Source: Tritrichomonas musculus (Eukaryota > Parabasalia > Tritrichomonadida > Tritrichomonadidae). From it: a DNA stretch of 64,000 nucleotides. The notes beneath the pieces are model-generated. The model worked only from the letters and a program-made list of their open reading frames with translations. It ran no database searches and was not told the origin of the DNA. Shown here one piece after another: positions 1 through 9,630 of this stretch. The number at the start of each line of letters is the position of its first letter. Position 1 is the first letter of the stretch. A program made the translations under genes and the position numbers. The stretch is from assembly GCA_039105265.1 (NCBI GenBank), contig JAPFFF010000067.1, positions 391,898 through 455,897 of the forward strand. Reading direction: 5' to 3'.

Positions 1-261
1 CTCAGAAAAATTTTAAAATTTTTTTATTTTGAGAAAGTGGACATATGTCCACAAACTGGACACGTGGACTTTAAAATATTAATTGATCTGGACATTTTGA
101 TGTCAAAATGTCCACCTATTTAAAGCCTAGATTAATATTATTTAAAAATACTTAGTTCTCATCAAGATATATGTCTTTATTATAAACAATCCGGCAATAA
201 TAATTAGGATTATATTAGCTACCCATGCTATTTTTTTACAAAAGTGAAAAAAAGTTCTATA

Positions 262-327
262 TTTTTTTCTATGGTAAGATACAGGGTGGATATTGATTTT
301 AATTGATAATCTTACCATAGAAAAAAA
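262..327. repeat. Perfect 19-bp hairpin
   Basis: Arms 262-280 and 309-327 are perfectly complementary (core CTATGGTAAGAT) around a 28-nt loop. It abuts the larger hairpin at 338-472, and the outer ends of both are A/T homopolymers. It could be a small foldback element or the remains of one. Confidence 0.6.
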
Positions 328-337
328 AAAAAAAAAG

Positions 338-472
338 GTAGACTGGAAAATCGACACTTTTTGGTACCTTTTACAACATTCAATTTTGAATATGATAATT
401 GAAAAATTGAGTAATATCTCACAAATTTGAGTGTTGTAAAAGATACCAAAAAGTGTCGATTTTCCAGTCTAC
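338..472. repeat. Foldback (MITE-like) element with 41-bp arms
   Basis: Arms 338-378 and 432-472 are inverted copies with one mismatch in 41 bases. They begin GTAGACTGGAAAATCG and enclose a 53-nt spacer. The element lies between two poly-A tracts, so a target-site duplication cannot be read. Near-identity of the arms implies a recent origin or gene conversion. No coding capacity. Confidence 0.7.
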
Positions 473-685
473 AAAAAAAAAAAAAAAAAAAAAAATGAAT
501 ATAATGATAAAACAAGATTTTTATGGAATGAATAAATAAAAAAAGTCAATTAATAATATCTAGAATTGAGACATAATAAATCTGAGATAAAATGACAAAA
601 GAAGTATTTGGAAAAAATATATGGCATAAAAATATGAATTAATCGTATAGGTGAATTTTTAGCCTTTATAAAAAATTTTTAAGGA

Positions 686-2041
686 ATGAAAGAAATGAAA
701 GGAATGAAAGAAAGTATTGACTTTTCGTTCAGTTTTGAGAATGTGAAAGGAATTCCATTTGAAAAATATGAGAATAACTTCACATTTATTGTGAATGGTA
801 AATCGTATGAAACAAGTCGGTATGCAGCAGACCTACTTTCACCAATTGTTCGAGGATATCATTATACTGATGAAACGATCGACCATTTAAATATTCAAAT
901 ACCTACATTTGAAGAATCAGGAAGTCAATCATCATCAACAGAAAAAGATTATTTTTCGGATTTTCTAAAATTGACGGATTTCAAGCCAAAAAAGATCAAT
1001 GATATTCAACGCAAGCACTACATAGAATATTTCATCCAACTTGGTAACATTGAAGAATATCTTCGACTTCAACCAGAAATAACAGAAGAGGCGACGATAG
1101 ACAACATAATTGACCGTTTACAATTTCTAACAGAATATTCATGCATTTACGATATAAAGAATAATTTTAATTTCCAAAGAATGATTTCATTTGCATCATC
1201 TCATTTCAGCTCACTTTCAAAAGAAGGAATTAAACGTCTTCCGATTGAAATTCTATCAGAAATAATTGAAGATGAATCATTAAAAATTGATGATGAAGAC
1301 AGTCTTCTGAATTTTATTCTTGAACTTTATTTAGAAGACGATAAGTATTCAATATTATTTGAATATGTTCAATTTTTGAATGTGAGTGAAGAATCACTGA
1401 TCAAATTCATTAACAAATTCAATGTTGAACACATCAACAGTGGCATTTGGAACTCAATCTGCCGTTGCCTCCTGCCTTCACAAAAAGTTGAATTCAATCA
1501 AGACCGATACATAGAAAAACACAAGAAATTTGAACATGACAGTAACAACGAATTCCACGGCATCCTGAGATACCTGAGTGAAGAAACACATGGAAACATC
1601 CATGACAACGGAACAATTGAAATCACATCAAATTCAATTTATTATAATGATAACTCATATCATCCTAAAAATCTTGTTGATTATGAAAAAGACAATTGCT
1701 ATGAATCAGATAATGAAGAGAAAGTTTTTATTTGTTTTGATTTCAAAGATAAGTTAATCAATCCATCAAGTTACTCAATAATGTCATATAATGGTGATCA
1801 AACATGTGGTCACCTAAGAAACTGGGTTGTTGAAGTTTCGAATGACAAGAACACTTGGAAGACAATCGACAAACATGAGAATGACTCAGTATTGAGAGGC
1901 AACAATATCATCGCCACATTTAACACCGAAGAAACTAAAGAATTTTATCGATTTATTCGTCTTCGTCAAACAGGTGAGAGTTGGTATAGAGACGGTGGTT
2001 ATTATTACATCTACTTCTATTTTATTGAATTTTATGGCTAA
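686..2041 (+). CDS. BTB-like / F5-8 type C (discoidin-like) protein
   Basis: A 451-aa single-exon protein. Residues about 30-75 (NFTFIVNGKSYETSRYAADLLSP) resemble the start of a BTB/POZ fold. The middle is helical and leucine-rich, like a BACK-type linker. Residues about 290-451 look like an F5/8 type C (discoidin) domain: a FICFDF strand, then NWVVEVSNDKNTWKTID and a final FYRFIRLRQTG. Trichomonads carry expanded families of BTB-plus-F5/8C proteins, thought to act as intracellular adaptors; this role is inferred from the family. No signal peptide or membrane segment is seen. The start is the first of three close ATGs (MKEMKGMKES), which lie in a short GAAATGAAAG-like tandem, so the true start may be 9-18 nt downstream. 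Confidence 0.8.
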   Translation: MKEMKGMKESIDFSFSFENVKGIPFEKYENNFTFIVNGKSYETSRYAADLLSPIVRGYHYTDETIDHLNIQIPTFEESGSQSSSTEKDYFSDFLKLTDFKPKKINDIQRKHYIEYFIQLGNIEEYLRLQPEITEEATIDNIIDRLQFLTEYSCIYDIKNNFNFQRMISFASSHFSSLSKEGIKRLPIEILSEIIEDESLKIDDEDSLLNFILELYLEDDKYSILFEYVQFLNVSEESLIKFINKFNVEHINSGIWNSICRCLLPSQKVEFNQDRYIEKHKKFEHDSNNEFHGILRYLSEETHGNIHDNGTIEITSNSIYYNDNSYHPKNLVDYEKDNCYESDNEEKVFICFDFKDKLINPSSYSIMSYNGDQTCGHLRNWVVEVSNDKNTWKTIDKHENDSVLRGNNIIATFNTEETKEFYRFIRLRQTGESWYRDGGYYYIYFYFIEFYG

Positions 2042-2117
2042 TTGAAAGAACCAAATAATTCATCCACCAAATAAACACTACTTCATACCTTATTTATTTG
2101 ACTTAAACTCACTTCAT

Positions 2118-2155
<38 letters not shown>

Positions 2156-2711
2156 TATTCGCATATGCAAATATTGTTTGATTGTGTTTGATGTATATAC
2201 TAATTAATTTGCAATAATTCAATGAAGACAAATCCAAAATAATTTTTCGAGTTATTTTTGGCAAAAAAGTCGTCATAAAAAGAATACATGAAAGATTTCA
2301 TCATAATCATTTTTTTCTTTCAACTTGTAATCTTGAATGTAAACTACCTTCCAAAAAATCAGATAACATAATTTTGTGAACCTATTGAAACTGTTCAAAT
2401 AATTTCTCTCAAATTTTTCAATATAATTGAATTTTATTTTTAATTAAATTTATTAAAGCAAAGCATTGCAATTTGGTACCATCCATCCAAATGCAAAGAT
2501 AAACCTAGATAAGTATACTGGCTCCCATTTATAATTTCAAACAATCAATAATAAATTAAATATTTCAAACGTTGGCAACTTCGTTCGTCATTAAAATTCG
2601 TATCGACCAAAATCAGAAATATACAATGATAAACAAGCTAGCTCCCATATAAATTTTCCAAATAATATAAATACAAGATAAAAATCAAGTAATTTTTTAT
2701 TGAAATAATTT
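2042..2711. other. Intergenic, poly-T tract and 3' flank of the Sel1 gene
   Basis: It has a T homopolymer of about 30 bases near 2120-2150 and no gene. The segment 2595-2711 is the 3' flank of the following minus-strand Sel1 gene and recurs inverted at 5689-5805. Confidence 0.6.
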
Positions 2712-3356
2712 TCATAATTGTGCTGTATTTTCTTTGAATGCATTTCTCCCATTACCTGCAGCTTCCTCTTGTGAATTCATAGTTATGAAGTCATAAATTT
2801 CAACGATTTTAATAGCGTCTTCATTGCCAAGATTTGCTGCTGTTCTGATGCAATTCAAACCTTTCTCTCTGTCTTTATCAACACCTTCACCTTCGAGATA
2901 CATTTTCCCTAATACAACATATGAAATAGAGTAATTTTTTTGAGCAGCCAACTCAAAACATTGAACTGCTTTTTTAATATCTTTTTCAACACCGCATCCG
3001 CCGTAATAAAGGTTTCCTAAATTATATATAGCTTCCGCATCTCCTTTCGAAGCTCCATCTTCAAAAAACTTAAATGCTTTTGTATGATCGATTTCAACAC
3101 CTTTCCCTGTTGAATAAATGTAACCAATTTTTGAATATGCATTTGGATAATCCAATTCTGCTGCTTTTTCATATAATTCTTTTGCTTTTATATAATCTTG
3201 TTCAACTCCATATCCGAATAAATAAATATTTCCAAGTCCAACAAATGCTTCTCCATTCTTTTCATTGGCTGCTTGTTCATAAAATTCCTTTGCTCTTTCA
3301 AAAAGAGATTGGTTCATACAGTAATTTGCTGCAATAACAAGTGTTCTTGAATCCAT
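2712..3356 (-). CDS. Sel1-repeat protein (214 aa)
   Basis: It contains about four to five Sel1-like repeats of roughly 36 residues between residues 18 and 190, with the usual A-x-x-x-L-G-x-x-Y-x-x-G-x-G-V signature (for example AFVGLGNIYLFGYGVEQD and AIYNLGNLYYGGCGVEKD). Sel1 repeats form TPR-like alpha-solenoids that hold protein complexes. No catalytic domain, signal peptide or membrane segment is present, so it is a solo scaffold or a fragment of the larger Sel1-kinase type found at 25-28 kb. A TCATT Initiator-like motif lies about 15 nt before the ATG (3371-3375, minus strand). Its 3' half and flank (2595-3077) recur inverted at 5323-5805 with no length change and few substitutions. Confidence 0.85.
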   Translation of the reverse strand: MDSRTLVIAANYCMNQSLFERAKEFYEQAANEKNGEAFVGLGNIYLFGYGVEQDYIKAKELYEKAAELDYPNAYSKIGYIYSTGKGVEIDHTKAFKFFEDGASKGDAEAIYNLGNLYYGGCGVEKDIKKAVQCFELAAQKNYSISYVVLGKMYLEGEGVDKDREKGLNCIRTAANLGNEDAIKIVEIYDFITMNSQEEAAGNGRNAFKENTAQL

Positions 3357-4631
3357 TTGCTTATTTTAAAAATGAAATTAAATTCATTTATTTTAAGTCA
3401 TCTTAAGTCCTATTTTTTTAAAATTTGTCATGAAAAAGAATGCCTTTATTTGAAGACATCTGATGTCTTATTTTTTTGAGACAATTGTATTTCCTGCACT
3501 TCAACTTTTTAAATAGTTTATGAATTCAAAAAGTTAAAAATTTTATAAAATTTCAATTAAAATTTTGGAAAAAAAATAGAATAAAATCCACTAATATCTC
3601 AATAAATAAATTTTTTTTTTTAAAAAAAAAAAAATACTGAAAAAACTAAAGCATCTTATTAAGTCCAAATGGCACTTTTTTCACCAAAAAAATTCGGTTA
3701 TAAGGTCAAAATATAAACTTCCTCCAAAGGTATTTGTGAATTAAAAATTAAAAATTTTGACTTTTCTTCTCTGATATGTAGGCCTTATTTTTTTTACATC
3801 ACAAATACTATAAACGTCTTTTTAACGTATTTTTTCGTAAAATAACGATTTTTTGATTTGTAGTATCATGGAAACTTTTTGAATACGATAAATTTTTTTT
3901 TATTTTATGAAGAATCAAAAATAATATTATTCAATTTGAAAAACATTTTACTATTTTATCTTTTTATTTTTAAATTATTTAAAACATTTTTAATATAAAA
4001 AAATAATTGTAGATCAAGATAAAAATAAAAAACTAATATCGAGAAAATAACGTATTTACAATTGTAATTACAATTGTAATTTTTAAACGGACAAGTTGTA
4101 TACAATTGTAAATACAAAAACAAAGGCTTACTGATATGATATTAATTGAGAATTTTTGAAAGAAATAAAAGAGATATTAAAATAAATCGCGCTGATTCTA
4201 CGTTGATATCAATGGTAGAATTAAATGAATAAATAAAATTGAAACGGACTATTAAAGGTAAAATAATAACCAAATTATTAATTATTAATTTTTATAAATT
4301 AAAACCTGATTTAAAATTTTAAACAAATTTTTTGCCAGTATTAACGAAATTTAAAGCTGAGTCGGATATTTGGAAATTTTGGTATTATCAGAGAAAACCA
4401 AAATTAAAAATTTCAAATGCTGATAAGTGCATAAATAACAAATATTTTAGACATATAATATTGATCAATATTCAATTTTTACCTATCTCTTTCATTTGAC
4501 TAGGATATTAAAATTATTTGGGGAATCGTATTTTTCTACGCCACTTTTTGAAAACTTTTAAACTTTTTGAATACTTTTTTATACTTTTTTTATTCAATTT
4601 TTGCTAAATAATGCATTAATATTTAGTTCAA
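3357..4631. other. AT-rich intergenic stretch
   Basis: About 1.3 kb of very AT-rich sequence without a supported gene or RNA. Near its right end (4528-4612) it holds a partial copy of the small TIR element found whole at 46340-46492. Confidence 0.6.
4528..4612. repeat. Partial copy of the 46.4-kb MITE-like repeat
   Basis: The segment from TTTTTCTACGCCACTTTTTG through the run of ACTTTTTGAA-like words closely matches 46340-46412. Only the left part is present, so this copy is truncated or solo. It ends just before a small GC-rich, coding-like patch. Confidence 0.5.
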
Positions 4632-4704
4632 ATGGCTTCCCGATTCATCCAGCAATTCAAGGAACCTGATTCGGCTTCGCGCATCTCCGTGGTGATCACT
4701 GGTG
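4632..4704 (+). pseudogene. Short coding-like 5' fragment, unrecognised
   Basis: An ATG opens 24 codons (MASRFIQQFKEPDSASRISV, then VITG) with markedly GC-rich codon use (GCC, TCC, ATC, CAG, CGC, GTG). This is unlike the surrounding AT-rich DNA and typical of a well-expressed gene. After codon 24 the composition drops at once to A/T-rich sequence, although the frame stays open to 4826. A GTGCGTAT at 4704 and TTCTTAACAG near 4820 could be splice sites, but no second exon is apparent. It is most likely a duplicated 5' fragment of a gene elsewhere. The family is not recognised. Confidence 0.35.
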
Positions 4705-4923
4705 CGTATATTCCTGAAAAATTATGTAAAAATAAAAAAAAATTATATCAAAAAAAGCAAATAGTTAAAATTTTTAAAAAAAATTTAAATTTACGATTTT
4801 TTTGGTTAATTTTCTTAACAGAGTAAGTTAAATTTCACCTTAAGATGGGTAATGTTTTTTTGGACCATTCAAAAGTGAATAAAAGTTAAACTTTTTGATA
4901 ATATGCTATAACTTTTTGAATTT

Positions 4924-5014
4924 TTTTTTGAGCGTTTGGGTAAACTATTTTTGTTCTTGGACTATGTTTTTTTGGGGTCACAGGTTCGATTCCCATCTTC
5001 TAGTCAAAAAATTT
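4924..5014 (+). pseudogene. Probable tRNA relic with perfect B box
   Basis: A perfect Pol III B-box core (GGTTCGATTCC, 4983-4993) is followed by a short acceptor-like tail (CTTCTAGTC). Upstream, GAGCGTTTGGGTAA resembles a D-arm/A box at roughly tRNA distance. No full cloverleaf can be drawn, because the anticodon region is A/T-rich. It reads as a decayed tRNA gene or tRNA-derived repeat. Confidence 0.3.
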
Positions 5015-5041
5015 TTGGGTAACTTTTTTCTGGACAATCAG

Positions 5042-5805
5042 TATATTTAGAAAAATTTATTTTCCACAATTTTAATAATTTTTCAACTTTTTGAAAATTA
5101 AATTTTTATAAAAAATTTAATTGAATTTTATAAATCTTGATAAAAATATCAAATCATTTAATTATTATTTATGATGGAACAAGAAAATAATAGTGAAAAA
5201 AGATTGAGTTTATCAGAAGAAATCGAACTCGGTTTACAAATGTATAAAGATGAAAAAGCGGGATTCGAACAATGGAAATCTGATTTAAATACATTTTTAA
5301 GTGAAGATTTCCAGAAGGAATGGCATTTAAGTTTTTTGAAGATGGAGCTTCGAAAGGAGATGCGGAAGCTATATATAATTTAGGAAACCTTTATTACGGC
5401 GGATGCGGTGTTGAAAAAGATATTAAAAAAGCAGTTCAATGTTTTGAGTTAGCTGCTCAAAAAGATTACTCTATTTCATATGTGGTATTAGGGAAAATGT
5501 ATCTCGAAGGTGAAGGTGTTGATAAAGACAGAGAGAAAGGTTTGAATTGCATCAGAACAGCAGCAAATCTTGGCAATGAAGACGCTATTAAAATCGTTGA
5601 AATTTATGACTTCATAACTATGAATTCACAAGAGGAAGCTGCAGGTAATGGGAGAAATGCATTCAAAGAAAATACAGCACAATTATGAAAATTATTTCAA
5701 TAAAAAATTACTTGATTTTTATCTTGTATTTATATTATTTGGAAAATTTATATGGGAGCTAGCTTGTTTATCATTGTATATTTCTGATTTTGGTCGATAC
5801 GAATT
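5042..5805 (+). pseudogene. Chimeric inverted duplicate: 5' part of the 6.0-kb gene joined to the Sel1 gene 3' part
   Basis: Two pieces are joined at a shared GCA (5323-5325). Piece A, 5042-5325, is the inverted copy of 6253-6536: promoter and first 52 codons of the small gene at 6015-6407. Piece B, 5323-5805, is the inverted copy of 2595-3077: the Sel1 gene from about residue 94 on, plus 117 bp of 3' flank. Both pairs align without gaps; seen protein changes are E to K and N to D. The promoter's TCATT motif was copied too (5154-5158). The join is out of frame: the 5' frame ends at 5383 and the Sel1 frame reopens at an ATG at 5320, giving 122 aa. A product is possible but a functional fusion is not expected. 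Confidence 0.85.
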
Positions 5806-6014
5806 CCATTATTTATATATTAAAAACAATTTAATTTTAAAAATGGACAAGAGCTAGGAATAATAAAAGTCATGACTTTGAAAATGTAAGCCATCACTTA
5901 GATTATCTATAATCTCTATAATAAAAACTGCACTCTCAAATGCGAAAGAAAAAGTGGATTAAATAAATATATGTGAAATAAAATAAAAAAAAATTCTATT
6001 TTGCACTCCGTTTT

Positions 6015-6407
6015 TTAATAAAATCCCGAACACGTATAAGCAGCGTCCAAAACATTGTCAATTAACCTTTCTAATCGGTTATTAATATTATGCGCAGATG
6101 ATTTGGCCTCTTTCAAGAAATTCAATGCTTCTGTTCTGTTTTTTGAGAACATATCTCCCCATGTTCCGCGAAACATATATGTGAAAACCGATGATGCTTG
6201 CCATATTGACAGTTTTTTTATTGCGTCGTTGGACACTGATTTATCTGTTGAGTGCCATTCCTTCTGGAAATCTTCACTTAAAAATGTATTTAAATCAGAT
6301 TTCCATTGTTCGAATCCCGCTTTTTCATCTTCATACATTTGTAAACCGAGTTCGATTTCTTCTGATAAACTCAATCTTTTTTCACTATTATTTTCTTGTT
6401 CCATCAT
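6015..6407 (-). CDS. Small hypothetical protein (130 aa)
   Basis: A 130-aa acidic protein starting MMEQENNSEKRLSLSEEIEL. It is mostly predicted helix, with a central W-rich patch (FEQWKSD, KEWH, SIWQASS, RGTWGDMF) and no signal peptide or membrane segment. I do not recognise the family. A TCATT Initiator-like motif sits 13 nt upstream (6420-6424, minus strand). Its promoter and first 52 codons were copied inverted to 5042-5325. The copied frame carries only one visible residue change in that part, so the gene was intact when copied. Confidence 0.65.
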   Translation of the reverse strand: MMEQENNSEKRLSLSEEIELGLQMYEDEKAGFEQWKSDLNTFLSEDFQKEWHSTDKSVSNDAIKKLSIWQASSVFTYMFRGTWGDMFSKNRTEALNFLKEAKSSAHNINNRLERLIDNVLDAAYTCSGFY

Positions 6408-7728
6408 AAATTATAATTAAATGATTTGATATTTTTATCAAGATTTATAAAATTCAATTAAATTTTTTATAAAAATTTAATTTTCAAAAAGTTGAAAAAT
6501 TATTAAAATTGTGGAAAATAAATTTTTCTAAATATATATATTAAAAACAATTTTTGATTATGAAAAACATTTGTTTAAAATTTTAAATCAGGTTTTAATT
6601 TATTAAAATTAATGAATGAGACTGTTTATATAAAAAAGGTGTAGGCTTGTTAAGTCTCGATTTTCGATATCGATAATTGATCCATTTTTCTGATATCAAT
6701 ATCAAATCAAAAATTTTATCTCTGATATCAATAATGAATAAAAATAAAAGATCGATTATCAATATTGAAAATTTTTAACGTATCAAAATTTATAAACTTT
6801 TTTAACTGATTACTTCTCATATCCGTTATAAAATTTAATAAAAGTTGATTCTTTTACATAATAAGTTAGAATATATTTATTTTATACCATTAAAATACTA
6901 TTTTTAATGTTTTTTTTCAGGAATTAATTTCGATTAATCAAGATTCGATATCAAAATAATATTTTTTTTGTATCACATTTCATACTTTATAATCGATTTC
7001 ATCCATTAAAATTTCCAATCGATAGCATTTTATTATCGATTATCTGAGTTAAAAAAAGTGACAAACCTGATAATTGATATCAGAATAACAAGCCTAAAAA
7101 GGAGAACCAAACACCAAATTAAAATGTAAGCATATATTTGCAGCTCAAGCAAGAACTTGGCTTTTTTTTATATTTTTGATGAAATTAATTGATGAAAATG
7201 ATTGTCTACGTTTTTTTGATTTTATTAAAAGAAAGATATGAATCATCAATATTGAAGAAACATTCTAATGAAAATAAATATTTGAGGCTAAAACACAGCA
7301 GTGCTTTATCTGATTTGATAATTTTTTCACGAAGTTTGAAACATAAAAAAAATGTTTAAATATTGATTTCTCATAATCAAAGCATTTTTGCTTATTTGAG
7401 GTGCTAAAAACTTTTTTTCTTTTTTTTCCATAACATCTTGCTTATGACAATTGATTTGTCTTAGATAAAAGATAGAATCTCCATCAAAATGATTTAAATC
7501 CTGAATTATTGAGAAGATAATTCATTTAAAACGCAACCAAATAAAGAATTTAAAATCGAATTTTTATTCTCAAATGAAAATTTTAAAATAAGAGTTTATA
7601 TAATTTGGATGAGTGCATTTGAATTTTTGAAAATCATTATCAAAACATCCCTTTAATAGAATATAAATTTTTCATTAAATAAAAAACATTGTTAAAAAAA
7701 GAATCTTCAATTGGAAAACATTATTCAA
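6408..7728. other. Intergenic with a candidate hAT-type MITE
   Basis: No gene is seen. It contains the promoter of the minus-strand gene at 6407 (copied to 5042-5170) and a 455-bp TIR element at 6642-7096, listed separately. The remainder is AT-rich without recognisable content. Confidence 0.6.
6642..7096. mobile_element. MITE, hAT-like (11-bp TIR, 8-bp TSD)
   Basis: Terminal inverted repeats TAGGCTTGTTA (6642-6652) and TAACAAGCCTA (7086-7096) are perfect. The flanking octamers AAAAGGTG (6634-6641) and AAAAGGAG (7097-7104) differ at one base, as expected for an old 8-bp target duplication. The interior is rich in GATATC, ATCGAT and ATTGATATC words, close to both ends and in both orientations, which resembles the subterminal repeats of hAT elements. 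No coding capacity, so non-autonomous. Confidence 0.6.
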
Positions 7729-8793
7729 ATGAAAATAATTACAAGTTCACTAGTGAATCCCGATTGTCCAATATATAACCGTTTCATTTGTTATCTCAAA
7801 GGTGAATTTTCCGTTTTTCCGGGAAATTGTAATGATTATCGATCACATCACTTTTTTTTTATGATTGATTTTCTAGATGAACTTTTAAAAGGGAACGTGC
7901 AAAAGCTTGAAAATTATATTAAAGACGAAGCAGAAACATTACTTAAGTACGAAGAAGGCGAGGAAGACGGCTATTCAGGCTTCATGACTGGGTTACTTCT
8001 TCGAAACATGGCCAGATACGATATCAAGTGCATTAAAAAAGAAAAAGATGAATGCACATTAATTCGAGTCATACCAAAAGTCAGATTCATTGACAATTCA
8101 CCGATAATCATAATGTCTGCTATCAAAAAGAAGGGTGAATCACTTTTTGAGGCAGCACAAAGAGCTCTGCAGGAAATTAAGAATAAGAGAATTGACCAAC
8201 AGTTAATTGACGATGGCTTCATTCCAGAAAATATAAAATTATATGGATTTGCATTCCATATAAGAGATTGCCTTGTTCTTCATGAAACAGCCAAAAAACA
8301 ACTAAAAAATGAAAAAACAAAATTATCATCAGAATCGCCAAATGAGTCATCAAAAAATTCACCAAATGAGTCATCAAAAAATTCACCAAATGTGTCATCA
8401 ACAGATTCACCAAATGAATCAACAACAAATTCACCGAAAGAGCCACTAATAAATTCACAAATTGAGCCGTCAACAGATATCCCAAATTTTGAAGTGGCTG
8501 ATAACTATACTTTTAAGGAAAAAGAAGGTGTCTTCATTGTTGATGAAAATGGCTTTGATATTTGGGAAGCAACGATTGACAGAATTAATGGAAATAAATA
8601 TTCAATTCATTTTACTGAAAATATCACTCTAATTGGTACCAATAGAATTCTTCCTAAAACCATGAAAAATAAAGCAATTTATTATGACCAAATGTCAGAA
8701 CGTAAAACGATTGAAAAAATAATTACTTCTAAATCAGAAAAAAAAAGTTTCAAAAAGAAACATGAACTAAAGAGAAAAAAATCCAGAATGTGA
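7729..8793 (+). CDS. Low-complexity Ser/Asn/Pro-repeat protein, unknown
   Basis: A 354-aa protein counted from the first ATG (MKIITSSLVNPDCPIYNRF); the frame is open a little upstream but without an ATG. The N-terminal 200 residues look globular. A linker of about 50 residues, near positions 200-255 from this ATG, has repeated SSKNSPNE / SSTDSPNE units (8 residues). It is followed by about 65 residues that may fold (FIVDENGFDIWEATIDRING) and a very basic tail (KSEKKSFKKKHELKRKKSR) that could be nuclear targeting. I do not recognise the family. The low-complexity linker and AT-rich codons are normal for this genome. A TCATTA motif lies about 57 nt upstream. Confidence 0.6.
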   Translation: MKIITSSLVNPDCPIYNRFICYLKGEFSVFPGNCNDYRSHHFFFMIDFLDELLKGNVQKLENYIKDEAETLLKYEEGEEDGYSGFMTGLLLRNMARYDIKCIKKEKDECTLIRVIPKVRFIDNSPIIIMSAIKKKGESLFEAAQRALQEIKNKRIDQQLIDDGFIPENIKLYGFAFHIRDCLVLHETAKKQLKNEKTKLSSESPNESSKNSPNESSKNSPNVSSTDSPNESTTNSPKEPLINSQIEPSTDIPNFEVADNYTFKEKEGVFIVDENGFDIWEATIDRINGNKYSIHFTENITLIGTNRILPKTMKNKAIYYDQMSERKTIEKIITSKSEKKSFKKKHELKRKKSRM

Positions 8794-8920
8794 GATTAAA
8801 ACTGCTATACATTTTTCTATAAAAAAACTAGCTGTTTTTTGCAAACTTATTTTAAATGCACAATTATCTGTTTATATGCTTAATATATCTTCATAGTTAA
8901 AAAAATTTATAAAAAAATCC

Positions 8921-8991
8921 TCCGGCGCGGGGAGTCGAACCCCGCTCCCATGGATGAGAACCATGTATCCTAACCGATGAACGACGCCGGA
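8921..8991 (-). tRNA. tRNA-Glu (anticodon CTC)
   Basis: The minus strand folds as a 71-nt cloverleaf. The acceptor stem TCCGGCG/CGCCGGA is perfect, the anticodon stem CATGG/CCATG carries the loop TTCTCAT (anticodon CTC), and the T-arm GCGGGGTTCGACTCCCCGC contains a consensus B box. CCA is not encoded, as usual in eukaryotes. It decodes GAG. A candidate transposon begins 85 bp to its right. Confidence 0.95.
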
Positions 8992-9630
8992 AATCAAAGA
9001 ACAGATATTTTATTTTTATCTGGTCAGTTATGTCTAAATAAAAGCATTAAAGAATTCAATGGAATAATACAATAGTAGACCTTGTAAGGGGTACCCGATT
9101 TACCTTTTTGCCATCGGGTCAAAAATTTTAGGTATATTTTGACCAGGGGTCGCAAATTACCGCTTACCCAAAGCGGTTTTTGACCCGAAATTTTTAAAAT
9201 ACTTTTATCTTTGCATATTGAATAAAGTATTATATAAAAAATAATTAAATAATTACATTAGGCAATATTTAATCTTTTTTAATGAAAATTTTTACTTTTT
9301 TTTTTTAATTATAAAAATTCTTATACCAATTTCTTGAAAAATTGGATTTTGAAATCACTTTCCTGTAAATTTTATTTGCAAAATATTTACTTATATCATA
9401 AATCATTCTTCTTATACATTATTTTATTTTTGCAAAAATAATTTATTCATAGTCTTTCATTTTCACTTGATTTAATGCTTAATTAACTTATAAAAATGAA
9501 AAAAAGTATTGATTAATTTATAAGTAATTGTTTTATGCATTATTTATAAATCTGAATATTATTATGATATTATTATGCTCGTTCAATTTAGTTATTCCAG
9601 TATTTTATAATTTAATGATGTTGATTGACA

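Larger units (their letters stand above)
1..685. other. Intergenic stretch with stacked inverted repeats
   Basis: No gene is seen. The stretch holds a perfect 16-bp palindrome (37-52, GTGGACATATGTCCAC), a 12-bp inverted repeat around a 2-nt loop (89-100 with 103-114), and two larger hairpins that are listed separately. Short frames here read through A/T tracts and have no coding character. Confidence 0.6.

Noticed and set aside
142-515. Two small minus-strand ORFs at the left edge
   Set aside because: They read through A/T homopolymers and the arms of foldback repeats.
5648-5857. 69-aa plus-strand ORF after the chimera
   Set aside because: It is a shadow of the copied Sel1 3' end and its flank.
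7711-7728. Upstream TTG start for the gene at 7729
   Set aside because: Nuclear eukaryotic gene with an ATG six codons further; no reason to use TTG.
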